This document shows positions 16,649-24,707 of a stretch of 64,000 nucleotides of DNA, piece after piece; position 1 is the stretch's first letter, and every line of letters begins with the position of its first letter. The stretch comes from Streptomyces roseirectus (lineage in GTDB: Bacteria; Actinomycetota; Actinomycetes; Streptomycetales; Streptomycetaceae). The position numbers and the translations under genes are program-made. Location: the NCBI RefSeq assembly GCF_014489635.1, contig NZ_CP060828.1, positions 4,626,001 through 4,690,000 on the forward strand. Reading direction: 5' to 3'. The notes beneath the pieces are model-generated. The model searched no databases and was not told the DNA's origin. It saw only the letters and a program-made list of their open reading frames with translations.

Positions 16649-17683
16649 ATGACCGAGAGCTTCCGCCGCGACGGCGAGTACGAGAACGAGCAGAACCCGT
16701 ACCAGGGCGCCCAGCAGCAGTACTCCGCCACGCCCGTCAACCCGGAGTGGCCGCCCCCGCCGGCCCATCAGCCGGCGTACGCCGCGCAGCCGGAAGCCCC
16801 CGCCGACAAGAAGAAGCGCACCCGCGGCCCTCTCGCCCTCCTCGCCGCGGTCGCGATCGTCGCGGCGGCGATCGGCGGCGGCACCGCGTACGGCATCCAG
16901 GAGCTGACCCACAAGGACGAGACCGTCGCCGCCACCACGACCAGCGTCGTGCCGTCCAGCAAGAAGGGCGACATCGCGGCCGTCGCGGCGGCGGTCAGCC
17001 CGAGCATCGTCGAGGTCAAGGCGGCGCTGGACAGCGGGAGTTCGACCGGTTCCGGCGTCATCATCACGAGCGGCGGCGAGATCATCACCAACAACCATGT
17101 CATCGCCGGCGCGAGCAGCATCCAGGTCCAGACGAGCGACGGCAAGACGTACACCGCGAAGGTCGTCGGCACCGACAGCAAGAAGGACCTCGCGCTGATC
17201 AAGCTGGAGAACGCCTCCGGCCTCAAGCCCGCCTCCCTCGGCGACTCCGCCACCGTCGACGTCGGCGACTCGGTCATCGCGATCGGCTCCCCCGAGGGCC
17301 TGACCGGCACCGTGACCAGCGGCATCGTCTCCGCCCTGAACCGCGACGTCACCGTCTCGACCGACGAGAGCCAGGGCCGTCAGCAGCAACAGCAGGGCGG
17401 GGGCTGGCCGTTCGAGTTCGGCGGGCAGCAATTCAACGGCGACACGGGCTCGTCGACGACGACGTACAAGGCCCTCCAGACGGACGCCTCCCTCAACCCC
17501 GGCAACTCCGGCGGCGCCCTCATCGACATGAACGGCAACATCATCGGCATCAACTCCGCGATGTACTCGGCCAGTTCGGCCAGCTCCTCGGACGCCGGCA
17601 GCGTCGGCCTGGGCTTCGCGATCCCGATCAACACCGTCAAGTCCGACCTGGCGACCCTGCGGGCCGGCGGCTCGGACAACTGA
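16649..17683 (+). CDS. membrane-tethered HtrA-like trypsin-fold serine protease
   Basis: 344 residues. A Gln/Pro/Asn-rich cytoplasmic N-terminus (1-52) precedes a transmembrane helix (about 57-80, ALLAAVAIVAAAIGGGT). An extracytoplasmic chymotrypsin-like domain follows, with catalytic His150 (NNHVIAG), Asp180 (KDLALI) and Ser287 (PGNSGG). The protein ends right after the protease domain, so unlike DegP or PepD it has no PDZ domain. Family members degrade or process misfolded envelope proteins. The protease-response regulator-kinase order matches the mycobacterial pepD-mprAB locus (mirror arrangement of the same partners). Expression is probably controlled through the CTCAGG repeats upstream. 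A Gln-rich insertion (GRQQQQQGGG) lies in a surface loop. Confidence 0.92.
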   Translation: MTESFRRDGEYENEQNPYQGAQQQYSATPVNPEWPPPPAHQPAYAAQPEAPADKKKRTRGPLALLAAVAIVAAAIGGGTAYGIQELTHKDETVAATTTSVVPSSKKGDIAAVAAAVSPSIVEVKAALDSGSSTGSGVIITSGGEIITNNHVIAGASSIQVQTSDGKTYTAKVVGTDSKKDLALIKLENASGLKPASLGDSATVDVGDSVIAIGSPEGLTGTVTSGIVSALNRDVTVSTDESQGRQQQQQGGGWPFEFGGQQFNGDTGSSTTTYKALQTDASLNPGNSGGALIDMNGNIIGINSAMYSASSASSSDAGSVGLGFAIPINTVKSDLATLRAGGSDN

Positions 17684-17710
17684 CCCGGCGCAACCAGTAA
17701 GGGGTACGAC

Positions 17711-17905
17711 ATGATCCGGCAGATCACCCACACCACGACCCGCACCGGCGCCGCCGACACGGCCCTCGCCCTCACGGTCGTCGCCGCCCTCCACGAGCCC
17801 GCCCGCCACGAGCCGGCCCGCCCCGGCCGCGCCCCCGAGGTCGCGCTGCTCAGCACGACGGCCGCCCGCCGAGCCCTGCGCGCCCGGCGCCGCGCGGCGG
17901 CCTGA
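17711..17905 (+). CDS. small hypothetical protein
   Basis: 64 residues from ATG at 17711 with AAGGGG at good distance. Starts [29 protein letters not shown], then a basic, Ala/Arg-rich tail ([13 protein letters not shown]). No domain, signal peptide or clear transmembrane helix. It sits 28 bases after the protease stop and 250 bases before the response regulator, so it is probably co-transcribed. It could be a real small protein or an open frame by chance in GC-rich sequence; the Shine-Dalgarno is the main support. Confidence 0.45.
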   Translation: MIRQITHTTTRTGAADTALALTVVAALHEPARHEPARPGRAPEVALLSTTAARRALRARRRAAA

Positions 17906-18156
17906 GCGGCGCGGCGAGGGACCGCCGTACGGAACCGGCGACGGGCCGCCGAACCGTCGCGGGAAGCCGCGACGGGCCGTCACAGCAGCCGCGCCCGAGC
18001 CGTCACAGCAGCCGCGTCCGGGCCGCCGCACGAAACGCCCGTGCCGCACGAAGACGCCCATACGCGCCCCCAGGGAAACATGCGAGGCTGATAGCCCTTG
18101 CCGTCGGCGAGGGCGCCCGCCCCGCCGAGACCCCCGCACCCGAGGAAGCCGAGCCC

Positions 18157-18891
18157 ATGAGCCCCGCCGAAGGCGACCGTGAACCCCAGCGCATCCTGAT
18201 CGTCGACGACGAGCCGGCCGTGCGCGAAGCGCTCCAGCGCAGCCTGGCCTTCGAGGGGTACGGGACCGAGGTCGCCGTCGACGGCGCCGACGCGCTGGAG
18301 AAGGCGGCCGCCTACCGCCCCGACCTCGTCGTCCTCGACATCCAGATGCCCCGCATGGACGGCCTCACCGCCGCGCGCCGCATCCGCGGGGCCGGCGACA
18401 CGACGCCGATCCTCATGCTCACCGCGCGCGACACCGTCGGAGACCGCGTCACCGGGCTCGACGCGGGCGCCGACGACTACCTCGTCAAGCCCTTCGAACT
18501 CGACGAACTCTTCGCCCGCGTACGGGCGTTGCTGCGCCGCAGCTCCTACGCCGCGCCCACGTCCGGGCCCGTCGAGGACGACGAGGCGCTGACCTTCGCC
18601 GACCTCCGCATGGACCTCGCGACGCGTGAGGTCACCCGCGCCGGGCGCCAAGTTGAGCTGACCCGCACGGAGTTCACGCTCCTGGAGATGTTCATGGCGC
18701 ACCCGCGCCAGGTGCTCACCCGCGAGCAGATCCTCAAGGCCGTCTGGGGCTTCGACTTCGAGCCCTCCTCCAACTCCCTTGACGTGTACGTCATGTACCT
18801 CCGCCGCAAGACCGAGGCGGGCGGCGAGCCGCGCCTCGTCCACACGGTCCGGGGCGTCGGTTACGTCCTGCGCCAGGGCGGGGCGGAATGA
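18157..18891 (+). CDS. OmpR-family response regulator (MprA/CseB-like)
   Basis: 244 residues. Receiver domain with the acidic pocket DDE at about 17-19, phospho-acceptor Asp61 (VVLDIQMP) and Lys in YLVKPF. A winged-helix output domain follows at about 145-240 ([41 protein letters not shown]). The stop overlaps the kinase start (ATGA), so the pair is translated together. The protease gene upstream carries helical-phase repeats that are the natural target. By analogy with MprAB it may respond to envelope stress; that is inference. Confidence 0.93.
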   Translation: MSPAEGDREPQRILIVDDEPAVREALQRSLAFEGYGTEVAVDGADALEKAAAYRPDLVVLDIQMPRMDGLTAARRIRGAGDTTPILMLTARDTVGDRVTGLDAGADDYLVKPFELDELFARVRALLRRSSYAAPTSGPVEDDEALTFADLRMDLATREVTRAGRQVELTRTEFTLLEMFMAHPRQVLTREQILKAVWGFDFEPSSNSLDVYVMYLRRKTEAGGEPRLVHTVRGVGYVLRQGGAE

Positions 18892-20360
18892 GCAAGGTCG
18901 CCCACTGGTTCCGGACGCTCCCCATCCGGGCCCGCCTGTCGATGCTGGTCGCGGCGGCGGTGGCGTTCGCGGTGGCGGCGGTGTCGGTGACGTGCTGGTT
19001 CATCGTGCAGGGGAAACTGTACGAGCAGGTGGACAGCGACCTGCGCAAGGCGCTGTCGAGCCCGCGGCTCCAGGACCAGGCCATGAGCGCGGTCAACAAC
19101 TGCACGACCAAGGTCTCCCAGGACCCCCGGCTGGGGCTTCCCACCACCTACTTCCAGGTGGTCGTGGCGAACGGCAAGACCTGCGTCCTGCCCTACTCCC
19201 TCGGCGCGGTCAAGGTCACCCAGACCGACAGGGACCTGATCGAGAAGGGCCGCGACGGCGTCTTCCACAACAGCACCGACAGCGAGGGCAACGATGTTCG
19301 GGTCCTCGCGCTCCCCGGGTTCACGGTCACCGACCCCGTGACCGACACGGCCGCCGGCGCCGCGCTCATCGTGGCCCTCCCGCTGAAGAACACCCAGAAG
19401 ACCCTCAACGAGCTGATGCTCATCCTCCTCCTCGTGTCCGGCATCGGAGTCCTCGGCGCCGGAGCCGCCGGCCTCTTCGTCGCCCGTGCCGGCCTGCGCC
19501 CCGTCGACGAACTCACCGAAGCCGTCGAACACGTGGCCCGCACCGAGGACTTGAACATCCGCATCCCCGTCGACGAGGACGCGGAGGACGAAGTGGCCCG
19601 CCTCTCCCGCTCGTTCAACTCGATGACCGCCTCCCTCGCCAACTCCCGTGAGCTGCAACAGCAGTTGATCGCGGACGCCGGGCACGAACTGCGCACCCCG
19701 CTCACCTCCCTCCGCACGAACATCGAACTCCTCACGCGCAGTGAGGAGACGGGCCGCCCCATCCCGGAGGCGGACCGCAAGGCGCTGCTCGCGTCGGTGA
19801 AGGCGCAGATGACCGAACTGGCGGCGCTGATCGGGGACTTGCAGGAGCTGGCGAGGTCGGAGGGGCAGCGGGGTGAGCGCGTCCAGGTGGTGTCGCTGCG
19901 GGACACCGTGGAACACGCCCTGCGCCGCGCCCGCCTGCGCGGCCCGGAGTTGACGATCACCGCGAGCCTGGACCCCTGGTACACGCGGGCGGAACCGGCG
20001 GCCCTGGAGCGCGCGGTGGTGAACATCCTCGACAACGCGGTGAAGTTCAGCCCCGAGTCCGGCACGATCGAAGTCACCCTGGCCCACGGCACGTTGACCG
20101 TCCGCGACCACGGCCCCGGCATCCCCGAGGACGAACTCCCGCACGTCTTCGACCGCTTCTGGCGCTCCCCCTCCGCCCGCGCCCTCCCCGGCTCCGGCCT
20201 GGGCCTGTCCATCGTGGCCCGCACGGTCCAGCAGGCGGGCGGCCAGGTCACTCTGGCCCGCGCGGACGGCGGCGGCACGATCGCACGGGTGACCCTGCCG
20301 GGCGCCCCGGTCCCACCGCCGGAGACGCCGAACCCGTCCGAGCCCCCGGCACCGGAGTAG
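18888..20360 (+). CDS. sensor histidine kinase paired with the MprA-like regulator
   Basis: 490 residues. Transmembrane helix 1 at about 17-40, an extracellular sensor loop of about 120 residues, helix 2 at about 175-200, HAMP linker ([19 protein letters not shown]), dimerisation domain with phospho-acceptor His266 (GHELRTPL), and a C-terminal HATPase domain (N box [13 protein letters not shown] box [16 protein letters not shown]). A Pro-rich tail ends the protein. It phosphorylates the adjacent response regulator. The extracellular loop has two cysteines (NNCTT, KTCVLPY) that could sense redox state or envelope damage. The stop codon TAG is itself the first part of a TAGTACCCG word. Confidence 0.93.
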   Translation: MSKVAHWFRTLPIRARLSMLVAAAVAFAVAAVSVTCWFIVQGKLYEQVDSDLRKALSSPRLQDQAMSAVNNCTTKVSQDPRLGLPTTYFQVVVANGKTCVLPYSLGAVKVTQTDRDLIEKGRDGVFHNSTDSEGNDVRVLALPGFTVTDPVTDTAAGAALIVALPLKNTQKTLNELMLILLLVSGIGVLGAGAAGLFVARAGLRPVDELTEAVEHVARTEDLNIRIPVDEDAEDEVARLSRSFNSMTASLANSRELQQQLIADAGHELRTPLTSLRTNIELLTRSEETGRPIPEADRKALLASVKAQMTELAALIGDLQELARSEGQRGERVQVVSLRDTVEHALRRARLRGPELTITASLDPWYTRAEPAALERAVVNILDNAVKFSPESGTIEVTLAHGTLTVRDHGPGIPEDELPHVFDRFWRSPSARALPGSGLGLSIVARTVQQAGGQVTLARADGGGTIARVTLPGAPVPPPETPNPSEPPAPE

Positions 20361-20395
20361 TACCCGTACCCCTCCGGAGCAGCACCCGTACCCCT
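20352..20395. repeat. 22-base tandem duplication at the kinase stop codon
   Basis: Two adjacent 22-base units (20352-20373 and 20374-20395) differ at two positions only. The first includes the kinase stop codon (CCGGAGTAGTACC) and the second reads CCGGAGCAGCACC. The unit contains the TAGTACCCGTA word. Confidence 0.75.
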
Positions 20396-20422
20396 TCAGA
20401 GCCACCTCGTACGCTTTCCGCC

Positions 20423-20863
20423 ATGACCGAAAAGTGGACCACCCGCCCGGCCACCCCAGCCGACCTCGAACCCCTGGTCGACATCCGCGCGATCGTGATG
20501 CGCCCCGACCTGGAACGCCTCGGCCGCTACGACGAGCACCGGGTGCGTCAGCGACTGCGCGACGCGTACGACCCCGCGCACACCAGGGTCATCGAGGTGG
20601 ACGGCGAGATCGCGGGCTGCGTGGCCCTGCGCCCGGCGTCGGACGGCGACTGGCTGGAGCACTTCTACCTCGTCCCCGGCCTGCACGGTCGGGGCATAGG
20701 CGGCGGCGTCCTCACGGAGACCCTGGCCCGCACGGACCGCACGGTCCACCTGAACGTCCTCCAGGGCAGCCCGGCCCGCCGCCTGTACGAACGGCACGGC
20801 TTCGTCCTGGACCACGAGGACGCCGTGGACGTGTACCTGACGCGCCGCGTGCCTGCCTCGTAG
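20423..20863 (+). CDS. GNAT-family N-acetyltransferase
   Basis: 146 residues, ATG start. GNAT fold with the acetyl-CoA pyrophosphate loop VPGLHGRGIGGGVL at about residues 88-101 and the C-terminal signature ARRLYERHGFVLDHE. It transfers an acetyl group from acetyl-CoA to an amine. The substrate is not predictable; small stand-alone GNATs range from protein to antibiotic acetylation. It is monocistronic, following the kinase by 62 bases with the 22-base repeat in the gap. Confidence 0.9.
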   Translation: MTEKWTTRPATPADLEPLVDIRAIVMRPDLERLGRYDEHRVRQRLRDAYDPAHTRVIEVDGEIAGCVALRPASDGDWLEHFYLVPGLHGRGIGGGVLTETLARTDRTVHLNVLQGSPARRLYERHGFVLDHEDAVDVYLTRRVPAS

Positions 20864-20975
20864 GTCGTACGGGACGGCGCAGGGGTCGTACGGGACGACG
20901 GAAATTCCCCGGTACGAGTGGTTCGAGGGCGAGTCAGGGGGCGCGCGGGAGCGTACCCGGCGATGATGGCCCGCT

Positions 20976-21971
20976 GTGTCGTCCCGTGTGCGTGCCCTGT
21001 TCCTGCCGCTGCTCACCCTGCTGCTCCTGGCGGCCCAGTCCTGCGTGCCGTCGCCGCACGGCACGGACGCCCGCCCGGCGCAGGCCGGCCCGCCGTCCCC
21101 CCGCTCGGTGAAGTTCGGCGCGTACGTCGGCTACGGCACCGACGGCATCGCCCGCATCTCCGGCCTCGACGCGTGGCTCGGCCGTTCGACGCCGACCGTC
21201 GGCCACGCGTACCTCCCCGGCGACCGATGGAGCAACATCGAGGGCGCGCCCGGGTACTTGGCGCACTGGGCGGCCTGGCGCAAGGCCCGCAAGGACCGCC
21301 TGTTCGTCCTCAACGTCCCTCTCCTGGAACGCAATGAGGCCCACCTCCCCGACGCGACGGTCCGCGCCGAGCTGCGCAAGGCCGCGAGGGGAACGTACGA
21401 CCGCCACTTCCGCGCCCTCGCGCAGCGCCTCGTCCGGCTCGGCCTGCGCGACACCGTCCTCGTCCTCGGCTGGGAGATGAACGGCATCACCTACACGCAC
21501 CGTTGCGGTCCGGACCCGGCGGCGTGGAAGCGGTACTGGGTGCGGATCGTGACCGCGATGCGCAAGGTCCCCGGGCAGCGCTTCCGCTTCGAGTTCACCC
21601 CCAACAGGGGCCGGGACGCGATTCCTTGGCCCCGCTGCTACCCCGGTGACCGGCACGTCGACGTCATCGGCATGGACGCCTACGACTCCCCGCGCGGTAT
21701 GTCCTTCACGGCCCAGCTGAACGAGCCGTACGGGCTCAGGGCGCACGTCCGGTTCGCCCGCGCCCACCGCAAGCCGATCGCGTTCCCGGAGTGGGGGCTG
21801 TACGAGAACGGCGACAACCCCGCCTACATGCGGGGGATGTTGAGCTGGATGGCCCGGCAGAAGCCGCTGTACCAGACGATCAGCGACTACTGTCCGCACG
21901 GCGTGTGGCGGTGCCGCAAGAACCCGAGGGCGTCCGCCGTCTACAAGTCGCTGATGGGCCGGAAACGCTGA
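20976..21971 (+). CDS. lipoprotein with GH26-like (beta-mannanase type) fold
   Basis: 331 residues. The N-terminal signal ends in a lipobox-like LLLAAQSC, suggesting a lipid-anchored cell-surface protein. The body resembles glycoside hydrolase family 26: candidate acid/base Glu in VLGWEMNG and nucleophile Glu in IAFPEWGLYENG, both in expected strand-end contexts. Family 26 enzymes are mostly beta-mannanases. The family call is moderately sure; the substrate might be another beta-glycan. No sugar transporter lies nearby. Confidence 0.78.
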   Translation: MSSRVRALFLPLLTLLLLAAQSCVPSPHGTDARPAQAGPPSPRSVKFGAYVGYGTDGIARISGLDAWLGRSTPTVGHAYLPGDRWSNIEGAPGYLAHWAAWRKARKDRLFVLNVPLLERNEAHLPDATVRAELRKAARGTYDRHFRALAQRLVRLGLRDTVLVLGWEMNGITYTHRCGPDPAAWKRYWVRIVTAMRKVPGQRFRFEFTPNRGRDAIPWPRCYPGDRHVDVIGMDAYDSPRGMSFTAQLNEPYGLRAHVRFARAHRKPIAFPEWGLYENGDNPAYMRGMLSWMARQKPLYQTISDYCPHGVWRCRKNPRASAVYKSLMGRKR

Positions 21972-21976
21972 ACCCC

Positions 21977-22009
21977 CGCCGGAGAGCGCCTGGTTGGGCA
22001 ACTCCGGCG
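21977..22009. terminator. short hairpin between convergent genes
   Basis: CGCCGGAG (21977-21984) pairs with CTCCGGCG (22002-22009) across a 17-base loop, between the convergent ends of the GH26-like gene and the anchored-protein gene at 22034. Confidence 0.45.
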
Positions 22010-22033
22010 AGGATCCGGTGAGTTGAGTGTGCG

Positions 22034-22687
22034 TCAGTTCGTGGTGGCGCGTCGGCGGCGGACGGCGACGAACGCCACCGCCGCGACCCCGGCGGCAGCG
22101 GCGCCGCCGATCGCGAGACCCGTCGTGCCGACGCCGTCCGCCTTCTTCTCGGCGGCCGCGCCCTCGGGGCCCGCCGCGCCGCCGGGGAGGGTGTCGAGGT
22201 CGCTCGCGCAGACGGTGGGGGCCTTGGCGTCGTCGAGGAAGGCGCAGGCGGTGCTGGCGGCGCGCAGGGCCTTCTTGTCGGTCTTGCCGAGTTCGATCCG
22301 GGACGTGAACTCGGCCTTGGTGCGGGCCTTGACGTCGGCGGTCCAGGTGATGATCCCGCCCTTGCCGACCTGCCCGCCCTCGGACGCCTCGGGGCGGCCC
22401 GCGGTCTCCGGGACGCGCTGCTCGACCCTGAGGTTCGTCAGGGGTTCCCCGCCCTGGTTGTGGACGATGATCCGGTAGGCCAACTTGTCGCCGTCGGCGG
22501 CCTTGTCGACGCCGTCGGAGATCTCGATCGACATCGGGGGCGCGGCGGGGGCGGCCTTCTTGTCGGCCTCCTTGCCGGCCTCCTTCTCCGGGCCGTCGGC
22601 GACGGCCGAGGTGACCGGCTGGAGCAGGGCGAGGCAGACGGCGGCCGGGACGAGGGCGATCCGGGACAGGCGCAGACCAGAGGTCAC
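22034..22687 (-). CDS. exported DUF11-like surface protein with C-terminal membrane anchor
   Basis: 217 residues from a GTG (TVTSGLRLSRIALVPAAV), chosen for the AAAGGA nine bases upstream; an ATG 36 bases earlier is open. A Sec signal with AVA-DG cleavage is followed by a Lys/Ala/Glu-rich spacer. A beta-sandwich domain like DUF11 comes next (GDKLAYRIIVHNQGGEPLTNLRVEQRVP), with a Cys pair in TACAFLDD and TVCASDL. A C-terminal helix then leads into RRRRATTN. The last part has the hydrophobic-then-basic layout of a sortase or membrane anchor but no LPXTG-type motif, so a plain membrane anchor is more likely. Confidence 0.75.
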   Translation of the reverse strand: MTSGLRLSRIALVPAAVCLALLQPVTSAVADGPEKEAGKEADKKAAPAAPPMSIEISDGVDKAADGDKLAYRIIVHNQGGEPLTNLRVEQRVPETAGRPEASEGGQVGKGGIITWTADVKARTKAEFTSRIELGKTDKKALRAASTACAFLDDAKAPTVCASDLDTLPGGAAGPEGAAAEKKADGVGTTGLAIGGAAAAGVAAVAFVAVRRRRATTN

Positions 22688-22869
22688 GGTGAGGGGTCCT
22701 TTCCGTACAGGCGACGGGGTCATGCCAGCACGCCCCGTCTCCCGCCCGGTCCCGACATTCCGATCATCACGCCCGCTTGGGTCACGGGTATGACGCCATC
22801 CGGGGGAACGCTCCCGCAACCCGTCTGTCGTACCTCTCAGGGACTCCATCCGGCCTAGATGATCCGACA

Positions 22870-23634
22870 ATGCTACGAAAACAGCGCATGCGTCCCCACC
22901 GCCTCGGCGCCGCGATCGGAGCGGTCGTCCTGGTCGCCCTCACCGCCGCCCCCGCCGACGCCCGCGAACCGTTCCGCGAGCGGGCCGCGCGCCTCGTCCA
23001 GGAGCACGAGCAGGCGCGTGCCCAACTGGACGCGCTCCGGCGGGCGGACGCGGCCCCGCGCCGGATCCGTACCGCCGAGCGCCGCCGCAAGGCGGTCCGC
23101 GACCGGCTGTGGAACATGCTGCGGGCCCACGAACGCGCTCTCGGCGACCCCGTCGCCGTCAACCCCTCGGGCAAGGGCGCCGGTTGTCCGAAGGGGCGGC
23201 CCACCTCGGCTCCCCGGTCCGTCGCCCGCTGGACCGCCCCGACCCGCGGGTACTGGCTGTCCGCCGGGTACGCCGCGCAGGGCAGCCGCTGGAAGAGCCG
23301 GCACACCGGGCAGGACTTCGCGGTCGGCACCGGCACGCCCGTCCGCGCCGTCGGTCCCGGCGAGGTCCGCGTCACGACCTGCGGCGACGGGTTCGGCAAC
23401 CAGGTCCTGATCCGTCATCGCGACGGTTACTTCACCCAGTACGCCCACCTCTCGCGCATCGACGTCCGCAAGGGGCAGCGCGTCGCGGCGGGGCAGCGGA
23501 TCGGGCTCTCGGGGGCGTCGGGCAACGTGACCGGGCCGCATCTGCACTTCGAGGTGCGGATCACGCCGTATCTGGGGTCGGCGGTGCCGCCGCTGCCGTG
23601 GCTGAAGCGGAAGTCGGTACGGGTGGTGGGGTAG
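22870..23634 (+). CDS. secreted M23-family peptidoglycan hydrolase
   Basis: 254 residues from MLRKQRMRPHRLG; upstream in-frame ATGs lack a ribosome site. Signal peptide with ADA-RE cleavage, an alpha-helical Arg-rich segment (residues about 35-100, coiled-coil like), then a LytM/M23 domain with the zinc motifs HTGQDFAVG and HLHFEVRI, plus the GYAAQGSRWKSRH start. The family cleaves peptide cross-bridges in peptidoglycan, acting outside the cell. It is divergent from the DUF11-like gene. An unusually large hairpin with the GTACTACGGGT word directly follows its stop. Confidence 0.92.
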   Translation: MLRKQRMRPHRLGAAIGAVVLVALTAAPADAREPFRERAARLVQEHEQARAQLDALRRADAAPRRIRTAERRRKAVRDRLWNMLRAHERALGDPVAVNPSGKGAGCPKGRPTSAPRSVARWTAPTRGYWLSAGYAAQGSRWKSRHTGQDFAVGTGTPVRAVGPGEVRVTTCGDGFGNQVLIRHRDGYFTQYAHLSRIDVRKGQRVAAGQRIGLSGASGNVTGPHLHFEVRITPYLGSAVPPLPWLKRKSVRVVG

Positions 23635-23652
23635 CTCCCGAGTACTACGGGT

Positions 23653-23685
23653 ACGGGGCCGAGGCGACACGCGCCTCGGCCCCGT
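23653..23685. terminator. terminator after the M23 gene
   Basis: Perfect 14-base stem ACGGGGCCGAGGCG (23653-23666) with its complement at 23672-23685, loop ACACG, following the word GAGTACTACGGGT. Confidence 0.75.
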
Positions 23686-23753
23686 GCTCGTGGTCCCGTA
23701 CCCGGTGGTCCCGTACCTGTAGGTCCCGTAGTACCTGAGCGGGACGTGCGGGG

Positions 23754-24494
23754 TCAGCCCGGGTGGATCACCGCGTCGCGGGCGACGGCCCGCATCTGGG
23801 TCTTCTTCGTCGGCGTCAGCAGCGTGCTCGTCCCGCTCGTGCTCGTGTTCACGCAGACCCCGCCGAACTGGGCGGAGTACAGGTAGTACGACCGGGAGAA
23901 GTTCGTGAACGGCTTGCCGTCGACGAGGACGTTGTCGTAGCGGACGCCGTTGGTGACGGCCGCGCCCCAGTCGTGGATCTCGGTGATGACCTCGACCTGG
24001 GTGCCGGTGGCCGGGCCGGTGACGTGGACCGTCTGCCACCAGTTGCGCGTGACGTCCTTGATGAACATCTCGTAGTCCTGCGAGTTCTTCTCCGTCCGGA
24101 TGCTCGCCTGGATGACGTCGCCGGGGCCGACCCCGCGCTTGGCCGCGACGTAGTTCGCCGGGAACTGCTCCCACCAGGCGTAGTACGACGCCTTGCCGTT
24201 CACGCACTGCACGCTGGTGCCGAGCTGGTTGAGCGGGTCCTTCCAGCTGTCGCCGCTGCCGAAGCCCACCCACTGGTCGGTGAGGCCGTTGGGGTTGCCG
24301 GTCGCCGAGGTGCAGTCGGCGGTCGGGACCTTCCACTGGGCGCTGACGCTGGTGTGGGCGCCGTCCAGCTGGAAGCCGGTCCAGTTGCCCTGGGGCGCGG
24401 TGCAGGCGGCGGCCTCGGCGAAGGCCGGGCCCGTCATCATCAGGGCCGAACAGGAGAGCGAGCCGAGGACGGCGAGCCGTCGTTTTGTACGCAT
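23754..24494 (-). CDS. secreted G1-family (eqolisin) glutamic peptidase
   Basis: 246 residues with a Sec signal (RRLAVLGSLSC..., AFA-EA cleavage). The mature domain matches the G1/A4 peptidase family, which uses a Gln-Glu catalytic pair: candidate Gln in GLTDQWVGFGSGD and Glu in EVITEIHDWG, with the conserved YYAWWEQFP and SAQWKVP segments. Eqolisins are acid-active secreted endopeptidases, common in fungi but also in actinobacteria. It is divergent from a large metzincin protease, with only 213 bases between them, so the two secreted proteases may be co-regulated. Two cysteines near the C-terminus (GVCVNTS) and CTAPQG near the N-terminus could pair. Confidence 0.85.
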   Translation of the reverse strand: MRTKRRLAVLGSLSCSALMMTGPAFAEAAACTAPQGNWTGFQLDGAHTSVSAQWKVPTADCTSATGNPNGLTDQWVGFGSGDSWKDPLNQLGTSVQCVNGKASYYAWWEQFPANYVAAKRGVGPGDVIQASIRTEKNSQDYEMFIKDVTRNWWQTVHVTGPATGTQVEVITEIHDWGAAVTNGVRYDNVLVDGKPFTNFSRSYYLYSAQFGGVCVNTSTSGTSTLLTPTKKTQMRAVARDAVIHPG

Positions 24495-24707
24495 ACGGTG
24501 ATGTTCAAGTCCGCTCCGGCCGCCCCGCCCTCGCCACTCCGGAGGCTGAGCCGCACGGGTGCGCGATTACCCCCGGCCTGACGGGTGAACGCGGCGGTCA
24601 CTCACGGGTGATTCCGGCGGGACCCGTGAACGGGGGACCCGTAGTACCGGTCACACCTCCGGGGGAGGGAGCGGGGCCGAGTCCGGGGGCGATCAGGAAG
24701 GCAGCAC

